The notes beneath the pieces are model-generated. The model was given only the letters and a program-made list of their open reading frames with translations. It made no database searches and had not been told where the DNA came from. Made by a program: the position numbers and the translations under genes. A stretch of 64,000 nt of DNA, taken from positions 1 to 64,000 of the forward strand of contig JACMRL010000039.1 in the NCBI GenBank assembly GCA_014376435.1, given 5' to 3'. This DNA is from Bdellovibrio sp. GTDB lineage: Bacteria > Bdellovibrionota > Bdellovibrionia > Bdellovibrionales > Bdellovibrionaceae. Positions 49,888 to 57,513 of the stretch are shown here, one piece after another; position 1 is the first letter of the stretch; every line of letters starts with the position of its first letter.

Positions 49888-50334
49888 TTAAGACTCCTTT
49901 GAAACTATGTTGTATAAAACAATTAAAATTTGCACCACGATCACCACGGCTAATAGTGCAGCCCAGCCGCGTTTTTTAAATTTATTTTTTAAACTGCTAG
50001 AGTGTAAGACCGCTTCGTCATTTTGAATTTCAGACTGCTTACGATGCGGGAAACTTTCTGCCTTCAACGTAAATTTCATTTCAAATTCTTGGCGCTGCAA
50101 ATCGGTTGCCGTGGGTAAGCTGATGTAAAAAATCTGCGCTAAATAAATACCCGTCCGTAAGTCGGCTAAGTTTACTAAGTTCTGTCCGTCATTCATTAAT
50201 GATTCGCGTGCCTCTTGATCATTACGAATAATTTCGAATTGAGTGCCTTGGGCTTGTAACCATTTACTAGCCCGATCTAATTCCTGTGGAGAATACGGAC
50301 CATACTGACTTTGGTTTTCATTTGCTGTGTTCAT
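49888..50334 (-). CDS. Small C-tail-anchored membrane protein
   Basis: About 148 residues from the ATG at 50334 (an alternative GTG at 50373 is in frame). The N-terminal part is soluble, polar and Gln/Asn-rich. A single hydrophobic helix, WAALLAVVIVVQILIVLYNIV, sits at the C-terminus after a basic stretch. It looks like a tail-anchored protein. Its stop directly abuts the ATG of the SPFH gene, so the two are co-expressed. No family is recognised. Neither start has a good Shine-Dalgarno. Confidence 0.5.
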   Translation of the reverse strand: MNTANENQSQYGPYSPQELDRASKWLQAQGTQFEIIRNDQEARESLMNDGQNLVNLADLRTGIYLAQIFYISLPTATDLQRQEFEMKFTLKAESFPHRKQSEIQNDEAVLHSSSLKNKFKKRGWAALLAVVIVVQILIVLYNIVSKES

Positions 50335-50460
50335 AAAGCGTATCGTATACCTAAGTGAACCCGATTTCTTCACCTACTGAGTCATAGAGTAAAGGTTTAG
50401 ATTTAAAAATTACGCACCTCTATTGATTGTCATCTTGACGCAGATTCGTTAGCATAGGAA

Positions 50461-50637
50461 ATGTCTTTCAACGAGCCCAATTCTTACAGCCAAAGCCCTT
50501 CCCAGCTAAGCCTAAGCGAAGCTAAAAGCAGGGTAATGGGTTGCGTTGCAATCTGCGATCACTCAGAAAAAGAAGTAAGTAAAAAACTTGCAGGTCGTTG
50601 CGATGAAGAAATAATTGAATTAAAAGCAGGAGCTTGA
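50461..50637 (+). pseudogene. Truncated RecX-like ORF upstream of alaS
   Basis: A 58-codon frame starts at ATG 50461 and ends in TGA 50635-50637, 4 nt before the alaS start. Its AKSRVMGCVAICDHSEKEVSKKL block matches the first helices of RecX (E. coli [20 protein letters not shown]). RecX is normally about 150 residues with three such repeats; here the frame stops after the first. The usual gene order recA-recX-alaS also holds nearby. It is therefore a recX remnant or a miniature RecX. The in-frame stop before the ATG excludes a longer 5' end. Confidence 0.65.
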
Positions 50638-50641
50638 TCCC

Positions 50642-53380
50642 ATGATGACGAATACTGAAATCCGAAATAGTTTTATTAATTATTTTAAAAAAAATGATCA
50701 CACTTATGTCAACAGTTCTAGTTTGATTCCCGAAAATGATCCGACATTGCTATTTGCCAATGCGGGTATGAATCAATTTAAAAATTCATTTTTAGGTTTA
50801 GAAAATCGCGGCTACACCCGCGCCGTTAGTTCACAAAAATGTGTTCGCGCAGGCGGGAAGCATAATGACTTAGACAACGTCGGCTTCACGGCACGTCACC
50901 ACACATTTTTTGAAATGCTCGGTAACTTTTCATTCGGAGATTATTTTAAAAAAGATGCAATCCACTACGCGTGGGATTTTTTAACCAACGAACTTAAAAT
51001 TCCAAAAGATAAATTATACGTTACGGTTTTTGAAACCGATGATGAAGCAGCCGATATTTGGCATAAACAAGAAGGCGTACCCGCAAACCGCATCTTCCGT
51101 TTAGATGAGAAAGATAACTTTTGGAGAATGGGCGACGTCGGACCTTGCGGCCCGTGCAGCGAAATCTTCTACGACCACGGTCCTGACTTTGGAAAAATTA
51201 GCGATCCTTTTGAATCAATCAAGGCCGGTGAAGACCGCTACGTAGAAATTTGGAATCTAGTATTCATGCAGTTCTACGAAGAAGCTCCGGGCAAGATGAC
51301 TCCGCTGCCAAAGCCTTCGGTCGACACCGGAGCGGGTTTTGAGCGCTTAACGGCTGCCGTACAAAATTGTTGGAATAACTACAATACAGATTTATTTCAA
51401 AAAATTATTACTACGGGTTTGAAAAAAGCCGAATCAACTTTGGATTACCCAAGTATGATTACCTGGGAGCGTAGCAATATTCGCGAATTTAATGCGGGCA
51501 CGTCTCATAAAAATCTATCGGCTGAACAAAAACAAAAATTCGACGAGCTAACCGCTATTCGTGTTATAGCTGACCACTGTCGATCAACTTCATTTTTACT
51601 TGCGGACGGAGCACTACCTTCAAACGAAGGGCGCGGTTACGTTTTACGTCGCATCATGCGTCGAGCAATTCGCTATGGTCGAAAGCTTTCGGCTCAGCAT
51701 TCATTATTACCAGCGATGAGCGAAGCTTTAATTGAAGTGATGAGTGATGCTTACCCCGAACTTAAAAATCGTAAAGAGCATATCTTATCGACCATTCGCG
51801 ATGAAGAAGCGCGCTTTTTGCAAACTCTTGATAACGGTAGTGTTATTTTGAACGAAGAACTTGCTTTGATGAAAAAGAAAAATCAGCAGATGGTTTCGGG
51901 TGAAACTTTATTCAAGCTTTATGATACCTACGGTTTTCCGACAGACTTAACGGCGGTTATTGCGGCCGAACAAGGTTTACAAATTGACGAAGCCGGTTTT
52001 GAAAAAGTGATGCAAGCCTCAAAAGAAAAAGCGAAGTCATCTTGGAAAGGTAAAGGCCTTCAGTCCGATGAGAAACATTTACTTGAGCTTTCACAAAAAT
52101 TTGCATCACAAGCCACAAAATTTTCTGGCTACGACGGTTTGATGTCGTCGACAAATATTTTAGCTTTGTCAAACGGCAGCGTCGAAACTGTGTCGCTTAA
52201 AGCGGGCCAAGCTGGATTTGCAATTTTGAAAGAAACTTCGTTTTACGCGGAAGGCGGCGGGCAAGTCGGTGATCAAGGTGCACTAAAAGCAAAAAATGGC
52301 GAAGCGCGCGTTTTAAATTGTACGAAACAAAATGATTTATATATTCACCATATCGAAATAATTTCGGGCGAATTAAAAGTTAACGAAAGTGTAGAAACTC
52401 ATGTTGAAGTTTCTGAACGTCGTCAAACGACGACAAATCACTCAGCGACTCATCTGATGCATTCGGCTTTGCGCAAAGTTTTAGGTACCCATGTATCGCA
52501 AGCAGGTTCATTGGTTGATAGTTCGAAAACTCGTTTTGACTTCACCCATAATAAGCCGATGACGACAGAAGAGATTAAAAAAGTTGAAGCTTTGGTAAAT
52601 AACGAGATTTCTGAAGCCAACCCCGTACAAGCGGAAGTAATGCCACACGCAAAAGCGATTGAAAAAGGTGCGATGGCCTTATTCGGCGAAAAATATGGAG
52701 ACCAAGTACGAGTCTTAACGATGGGGAAATTTTCGTCTGAACTTTGTGGCGGAACTCACGTCAAAAACACGGCCGAAATTCGCGCCTTTAAAGTTTTATC
52801 TGAATCAGGCGTAAGCGCCGGCGTTCGCCGCATCGAAGCCATCACTGGCACGGCGGCGATTAATTATTTAATGAAAAATACCGATGAATTATTAATGGCC
52901 CGCCAAAGCACGGGCATCACTCCGGATAAACCAATTACGGCGTGGATCGAAGAGAAAAAAGAAGACATCAAAGATTTACAAAAGCAGATCAAAAAAATTC
53001 AATCTGGCCAAGTGAATGTGGATGACATCATTAAAAATTCAAAAGAGTTTCAATCACAGTCGGGACCTGCTCAATTAATTTTTGCTGATCTGGATTTAGA
53101 TGATCGCGACGTTCTTTCGCAAATCTCGGATCAAATTCGCAGTAAAGTTCCACGCGGAATCGTAGTGGTAATTGGGCAAAGCGAAAATTCGCATCCGGTG
53201 ATTATCTCGGTTAGTAAAGAAATGAATGCGCAATTTAAGGCCGGCGATTTATTAAAAGATTTTGCGCAAGTTTTAGGTGGCAAAGGTGGAGGCCGTCCAG
53301 ACTTTGCCCAAGGCGCTGTACCTGACCGCAGTAAATTAAAAGAAGCATTTGATGTGATTTGTAAGAAAGTTCTGCTATAG
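50642..53380 (+). CDS. alaS: Alanyl-tRNA synthetase
   Basis: The 912-residue enzyme begins with the class II catalytic domain (LIPENDPTLLFANAGMNQFK; FFEMLGNFSFGDYFK; VDTGAGFERL). The tRNA-recognition and editing domains (HSATHLMHSALRKVLG; and the zinc-like SSELCGGTHVK) and the C-terminal C-Ala region follow. Start 50642 (ATGATG) has AGGAG about 11 nt upstream. It follows the RecX remnant so closely that translational coupling is likely. Confidence 0.97.
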   Translation: MMTNTEIRNSFINYFKKNDHTYVNSSSLIPENDPTLLFANAGMNQFKNSFLGLENRGYTRAVSSQKCVRAGGKHNDLDNVGFTARHHTFFEMLGNFSFGDYFKKDAIHYAWDFLTNELKIPKDKLYVTVFETDDEAADIWHKQEGVPANRIFRLDEKDNFWRMGDVGPCGPCSEIFYDHGPDFGKISDPFESIKAGEDRYVEIWNLVFMQFYEEAPGKMTPLPKPSVDTGAGFERLTAAVQNCWNNYNTDLFQKIITTGLKKAESTLDYPSMITWERSNIREFNAGTSHKNLSAEQKQKFDELTAIRVIADHCRSTSFLLADGALPSNEGRGYVLRRIMRRAIRYGRKLSAQHSLLPAMSEALIEVMSDAYPELKNRKEHILSTIRDEEARFLQTLDNGSVILNEELALMKKKNQQMVSGETLFKLYDTYGFPTDLTAVIAAEQGLQIDEAGFEKVMQASKEKAKSSWKGKGLQSDEKHLLELSQKFASQATKFSGYDGLMSSTNILALSNGSVETVSLKAGQAGFAILKETSFYAEGGGQVGDQGALKAKNGEARVLNCTKQNDLYIHHIEIISGELKVNESVETHVEVSERRQTTTNHSATHLMHSALRKVLGTHVSQAGSLVDSSKTRFDFTHNKPMTTEEIKKVEALVNNEISEANPVQAEVMPHAKAIEKGAMALFGEKYGDQVRVLTMGKFSSELCGGTHVKNTAEIRAFKVLSESGVSAGVRRIEAITGTAAINYLMKNTDELLMARQSTGITPDKPITAWIEEKKEDIKDLQKQIKKIQSGQVNVDDIIKNSKEFQSQSGPAQLIFADLDLDDRDVLSQISDQIRSKVPRGIVVVIGQSENSHPVIISVSKEMNAQFKAGDLLKDFAQVLGGKGGGRPDFAQGAVPDRSKLKEAFDVICKKVLL

Positions 53381-53422
53381 AACTTTCTTCTGATTGATTT
53401 GTAGATTAGAAATTATTTAAAA

Positions 53423-54001
53423 TTAGGGGCAGCTTAAAGATTTGTACTGAGTTTTTAAGGCTGCCACATAGCCCTTCAGCATATCTGCTTGCGACCCACA
53501 TAAATCTTGTGCTCCAGAACCACAACTATCCGTTGCCGAGCCTAAATCATATTGATCAATGTCTGTTAGAATTTGTGCGTAAGGAAGCTTAATAACTTGC
53601 GCGCACACTTGCCCGGCTGGCTCATCCGGTGCAATACAAATTTGTGAACTTTTTAAAATAGATAATAATTCATGCCTTAAGCTTTCGGTTAAGCAGTACG
53701 GAACCAAACCCTCGCCTAAGTCAGAAACAACCTGAAATACGCCCGACGATAAACTGATTTGCAAAGTTTTATTAACCATTAGATCAAAAGTATGCGAACC
53801 ACGCGTGACAGTTTCTTTTTCAGTGATAACAAAATCAACCTGATTTAATTTTTCATCTTTTAAATCAATTTTTGAATTATTTAGCTGAGCCACTGAAGGC
53901 AACGCTGCAACATCATTAGCTAATGGAACCTTCTGGCAATTCTGAAAAGAGAAAATCATAATGAAACCCGCACAAGTTAGGCCCAATAGTTTTTTTGTCA
54001 T
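53423..54001 (-). CDS. FQNC-type lipoprotein, unknown function
   Basis: The 192-residue protein has a signal peptide ending in FSFQNC, the Bdellovibrio-type lipobox with Cys about 22. It has a polar mature part with several Cys in the C-terminal third (PYCLTES, SQICIAP, GQVCAQ, DSCGSGAQDLCG). No domain is recognised. The start overlaps the end of the cyclic-nucleotide-binding gene by 4 nt (ATGA), so the two are co-translated. It is convergent with alaS. Confidence 0.55.
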   Translation of the reverse strand: MTKKLLGLTCAGFIMIFSFQNCQKVPLANDVAALPSVAQLNNSKIDLKDEKLNQVDFVITEKETVTRGSHTFDLMVNKTLQISLSSGVFQVVSDLGEGLVPYCLTESLRHELLSILKSSQICIAPDEPAGQVCAQVIKLPYAQILTDIDQYDLGSATDSCGSGAQDLCGSQADMLKGYVAALKTQYKSLSCP

Positions 54002-55173
54002 GCAGCCTTCTTGATTGCGTTTGAAGGCAAGCTTACGGAAGCAAATTTAGCTCCGCATTCACTGCAGAATTTGCTTTGCAGTACCATCACAAACTTACAA
54101 TCTGTACATTCAATACCATCGATAACTTGTTTTTTCTTAGGCCCTTCATCGACATCGGCGATATCAACAAAACCTTTTTCGTTCCACTTGTCGATTTCTT
54201 TAAGTACTTTCCAAATATCCATTTGCGTACGAAACTCTTTAATTTCAAATTGTAAAAGAACTTTGGCATCTGAAGTATTTTTGCGTTTACAAAATAAACC
54301 CTTCGACTCAAGAGAAGTAAAGTGACCCGCCGCTAAGCCAATGCCATAGTCTTTAAATAGATTTGTCACTTCGCTAAAATCTTTCGAGACAATACCGTAT
54401 TTATCAGACTCAACACCTTCGTAAGCCAATAGCAAAATGCGTAAAGTATTATAATTTTGCTCATCGAATTTAAGTAATTCGCCCTTACCACCTTTGTAGT
54501 AATAGTACTGATAAAATTCGAAAAACGATTCTAATGCCACTAAGTCTTTAACCAAGAAACCTTGAATCTCTTCTTTTTCGGGATCATCAATACTTTTACC
54601 GTAGATATATTCTGCTAATTTTAATTTTACTAAAATTTGTGTCGCAGACTCTAAACGTTTAAATGATTCACCAAAAATACGCTGTGCGTACTGACGCAGC
54701 GTCAGCCAATCTACTTTTGCGCTGTTACCATCTTTTAAGCCTTTGTGATTAACCACGTGAAAAATAATTCCGAATACTTTGGGAACTGCATCATCTGCAC
54801 AGGGCGCGGGGCTTTTTTCTAAGCGTGAAGTTTTAACTTCGTTCAGTGTCCACTTAAGCTTTTCCGCCATTGTCTTAATAAAACTTTTATAAATTTGATG
54901 TAGACCTTCGTACTGTTGTTTGAATCCATCGATCGGAATTTCTACAACTTTGGTCTCTTGAATTGCCAGACCCGAGTAAGTGTATTGGTTAGTTCCTAAC
55001 ACAACTTGATCGGCAAAAACGTAACCCGCACCCACATTCATGATATCGATATTCTTTTTACCTTTTTGTAGACAGACACTGACCTGACCCGCTTGTAAAA
55101 TGAAAACGGTTTGGATTTTGTCGCCTTCTTTAAAAAGATACTCGCCTTTTTTTAAAATTTTTACGTTCGACAT
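53998..55173 (-). CDS. Cyclic-nucleotide-binding-domain protein with C-terminal zinc ribbon
   Basis: Residues 5-110 form a CRP-like sensor domain (YLFKEGDKIQTVFILQAGQVSVCL; VGAGYVFADQVVLG). The middle (about 130-340) is helical with no recognised fold. The C-terminus has ECTDC then FCSECGAKF, a double-CxxC zinc ribbon. No HTH follows the sensor, so it is not a standard CRP. It may sense cAMP, c-di-GMP or c-GMP and act through protein or RNA contacts. AGAT-type context precedes the ATG; it is coupled to the FQNC lipoprotein. Confidence 0.75.
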   Translation of the reverse strand: MSNVKILKKGEYLFKEGDKIQTVFILQAGQVSVCLQKGKKNIDIMNVGAGYVFADQVVLGTNQYTYSGLAIQETKVVEIPIDGFKQQYEGLHQIYKSFIKTMAEKLKWTLNEVKTSRLEKSPAPCADDAVPKVFGIIFHVVNHKGLKDGNSAKVDWLTLRQYAQRIFGESFKRLESATQILVKLKLAEYIYGKSIDDPEKEEIQGFLVKDLVALESFFEFYQYYYYKGGKGELLKFDEQNYNTLRILLLAYEGVESDKYGIVSKDFSEVTNLFKDYGIGLAAGHFTSLESKGLFCKRKNTSDAKVLLQFEIKEFRTQMDIWKVLKEIDKWNEKGFVDIADVDEGPKKKQVIDGIECTDCKFVMVLQSKFCSECGAKFASVSLPSNAIKKAA

Positions 55174-55274
55174 ATATCTCCAGATTGATAAGTTCTTTTC
55201 GTCCTGTTAAGAACCGAACTGAAGAGGCTATGCAAAGTAATTTGTACCAATTTGAGATTTTTGAGGGTCTTTAT

Positions 55275-55318
55275 AAAGCAAAAGGCAGCTGATCTTGCGA
55301 TCAGCTTCCTTTTGCTTT
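55275..55318. terminator. 20-bp stem terminator
   Basis: AAAGCAAAAGGCAGCTGATC (55275-55294) pairs with GATCAGCTTCCTTTTGCTTT (55299-55318), with one mismatch, around TTGC. It lies just after the stop of the XRE gene on the minus strand and is a bidirectional-type terminator. Confidence 0.75.
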
Positions 55319-55336
55319 ATTTAGCTATATAAAATT

Positions 55337-55618
55337 CTAAACGGCTTCGTTTTCTGAATAGAATTTTTTCTTTAATTCCTCTTGAACTTGGATCATCGTA
55401 TTCTCTAGTAACACCTGAAACATTTGTTCGGCTCCGACATTGTACATTTGTGCCAAAGTTCTTAACGTATGAATCGGCGGTTGAGAAATACCTCTCTCCC
55501 AATTTGAAATAAATTGTGAGGTGCTGTAGCCAAGCTTCGTCGCGACGTCTTTTTGCGATAGGCCGGACTGAGATCGTTTTTCTTTAAGGAAAGAAGCAAG
55601 CTTGTTGTCATTTTTCAT
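55337..55618 (-). CDS. XRE-family HTH regulator
   Basis: The 93-residue protein has an N-terminal HTH (SQKDVATKLGYSTSQFISNWERGISQPPIHTLRTLAQMYNV), as in Cro/C1-type repressors. A short C-terminal amphipathic region may mediate dimerisation. The ATG at 55618 has AAGGA 8 nt upstream; the ORF could be read from 55627. No target or partner toxin is next to it. It is monocistronic, with a strong terminator. DNA target unknown. Confidence 0.85.
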   Translation of the reverse strand: MKNDNKLASFLKEKRSQSGLSQKDVATKLGYSTSQFISNWERGISQPPIHTLRTLAQMYNVGAEQMFQVLLENTMIQVQEELKKKFYSENEAV

Positions 55619-55753
55619 CTGGAACATCCTTATCGTAAACTTTAAGGGCTTTGTTTACTAAACAAGAATAACACAGATCAAGAAATATTAAAAGGTTTTT
55701 AACAGGATTTTAACTGAAAGCTAAACGAGACAAACCTGAGTCAAAGGATTTAT

Positions 55754-55784
55754 ATAAAAAAAGGGGGATTTTGCGATCCCCCTT
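55754..55784 (-). terminator. Intrinsic terminator after rpsI
   Basis: On the minus strand AAGGGGGA pairs with TCCCCCTT around TCGCAAAA, followed by seven T (55760-55754). It ends the truA-rplM-rpsI run. Confidence 0.9.
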
Positions 55785-55826
55785 GTAAACAATAATTTGT
55801 AAAACTTTAATATTAACGTTTGAAAG

Positions 55827-56225
55827 CTATCGCTTCGAGTACTGACCAGAACGACGCGCACCGTGTTTGCCGTACTTTTTACGTTCAACCATGCGTGGAT
55901 CACGAGTAACGAATCCAGCTTTTTTCAATTCACCCTTAAATTCAGGATTGAAAAGAATTAAAGCGCGAGTAACACCGTGACGGATTGCTCCGGCTTGGCC
56001 TGACTCTCCGCCGCCAGTTACAACAATGCGAAAATCAAATTTATCAGTTTGAGCTAATAATTCGATTGGCTGCATGATTACCATGCGAGATTGAAGGCGC
56101 GTTAAATAGCCTTCAGCCGTTTTTCCGTTAATAGAAACTTCACCCTTACCTGGCTTCATGTAAACGCGAGCAGAACTCGTTTTTCTTCTTCCAGTTGCAT
56201 AAAATAATTTTTCAGCTGCAGCCAT
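55827..56225 (-). CDS. rpsI: 30S ribosomal protein S9
   Basis: The 132-residue protein starts with AEKLFYATGRRKTSSARVYMKPGKGEVSINGK and ends in DPRMVERKKYGKHGARRSGQYSKR, both standard for S9. It lies 2 nt after rplM in the universal L13-S9 operon and is followed by a strong terminator. Confidence 0.98.
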   Translation of the reverse strand: MAAAEKLFYATGRRKTSSARVYMKPGKGEVSINGKTAEGYLTRLQSRMVIMQPIELLAQTDKFDFRIVVTGGGESGQAGAIRHGVTRALILFNPEFKGELKKAGFVTRDPRMVERKKYGKHGARRSGQYSKR

Positions 56226-56227
56226 TT

Positions 56228-56671
56228 CTAGTACCCTTTTTTAGTGATTACGTAAGCCTCAGGACGTTGAGCTGAATGCGGATGCTCAGGACCTTTGTAG
56301 ACTTTAAGTTTAGTGATTAATGTTTTAGAAAGTTTATTTACTGGAAGCATTCCGCGGACCGCTTCAGAAATTAAAAATTCTGAATCGTTTTCTTTGATTT
56401 GCTCAGCAGTTTTTTCTTTCAAAGAACCAAACCAACGAGAATGGCGGTAGTACTTTTTAGAGTTCCACTTGTCGCCCGTCATTTCAATTTTGTCTGAATT
56501 GATAATTACAACAAATCCACCCGCGTCAGCGTGCGGTGTGAAAGTTGGTAAATTTTTACCACGTAAGATGTTTGCTACGTGTGTAGCTAAGCGACCTAAT
56601 CTAAAGCCAGCAGCGTCTACGACGAACCACTTGCGATCAGTTTCTTCAGTTTTTGCGTTCCAAGTCTTCAT
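56228..56671 (-). CDS. rplM: 50S ribosomal protein L13
   Basis: The ATG at 56671 gives a 147-residue protein starting MKTWNAKTEETDRKWFVVDA, matching L13. Conserved parts are GRLATHVANILRGKNLPTFTPHADAGGFVVIIN and YRHSRWFGSLKE. GGAG lies 5 nt upstream of this ATG; a longer frame to 56716 adds 15 unlikely residues. It is coupled to rpsI and follows truA by 29 nt. Confidence 0.97.
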   Translation of the reverse strand: MKTWNAKTEETDRKWFVVDAAGFRLGRLATHVANILRGKNLPTFTPHADAGGFVVIINSDKIEMTGDKWNSKKYYRHSRWFGSLKEKTAEQIKENDSEFLISEAVRGMLPVNKLSKTLITKLKVYKGPEHPHSAQRPEAYVITKKGY

Positions 56672-56700
56672 AATTACTCCGATAGAGATGAATGAGTGTT

Positions 56701-57486
56701 TTAAAGTTCTAGGCACCTATTGTCAAGGTCCAGAGGATAGTAAACTCGCATTAAATATAAACCCTGTGGAACTGCGGGTGGACCGGCCACTTTTCGATCC
56801 TTTGCCTCAAGGATTTCTTTCATTATAGTTGCCGGTAAATGCTTTCTTTCTAAGAGAAGCTGAGTCCCAACGATATTACGAACCATCTGCTTCAAAAAAC
56901 CCGAACCAGTGATTGTAAACTGTGCAATGTTCGGACGGCGCCATTCCCATTTCGCATCGAAGACTTCCCGAACCGTATGCGGCACTTCCGTTCCCACCGA
57001 TTGAAAACTCTTAAAGTCTTGATTTCCCACGACAAATTTTGAACATTCATTTAAAAAATCTAAGTTCAAGGGATGATAAACCCAATCCGCGTAACGAGTT
57101 AAAAAAACACTTGGCTGCGGCGCGTTTAAAATGAGGTAACGATAGGTTTTTTTATCCGGAGAAATGGTCGAATGAAAGTCATCGGGCGCTAACCACGCTT
57201 TTTTTACAACGATCGATGAGGGCAGTTGAGTTTTCATCGCGCGACTTAAATTAAAGCCCTTTAGGCGTTCAATAGGACGTGTTGTATCGAAGTGGCAAAC
57301 CTGATTCAGCGCGTGTACTCCGGCGTCCGTTCTACCTGAGGCGAAGAGTGAAATTTCTTGATCGAAGATTTTTTTTAGACCTTGGGTAATGGTCGCACTC
57401 AAGCTTGGTTTATCTCCGTGATTTTGTCTTTGCCACCCGCAAAAATCAGTACCGTCGTATGAAACTGTAAATTTTATTCGTGGCAT
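56701..57486 (-). CDS. truA: tRNA pseudouridine(38-40) synthase TruA
   Basis: The 261-residue enzyme has FASGRTDAGVHALNQVCHFDT, with the catalytic Asp. It also has YRYLILNAPQPSVFLTRYADWVYHP and GSGFLKQMVRNIVGTQL, all typical of TruA. It modifies U38-U40 of tRNA anticodon arms. It precedes rplM and rpsI on the same strand. Confidence 0.93.
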   Translation of the reverse strand: MPRIKFTVSYDGTDFCGWQRQNHGDKPSLSATITQGLKKIFDQEISLFASGRTDAGVHALNQVCHFDTTRPIERLKGFNLSRAMKTQLPSSIVVKKAWLAPDDFHSTISPDKKTYRYLILNAPQPSVFLTRYADWVYHPLNLDFLNECSKFVVGNQDFKSFQSVGTEVPHTVREVFDAKWEWRRPNIAQFTITGSGFLKQMVRNIVGTQLLLERKHLPATIMKEILEAKDRKVAGPPAVPQGLYLMRVYYPLDLDNRCLEL

Positions 57487-57513
57487 AGGTCCTCAAGTGA
57501 TATTGGAACCTAA

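Noticed and set aside
56672-56716. Longer N-terminus of L13
   Set aside because: L13 proteins begin near MKTW; GGAG precedes the ATG at 56671, and the upstream extension overlaps the leader between truA and rplM.
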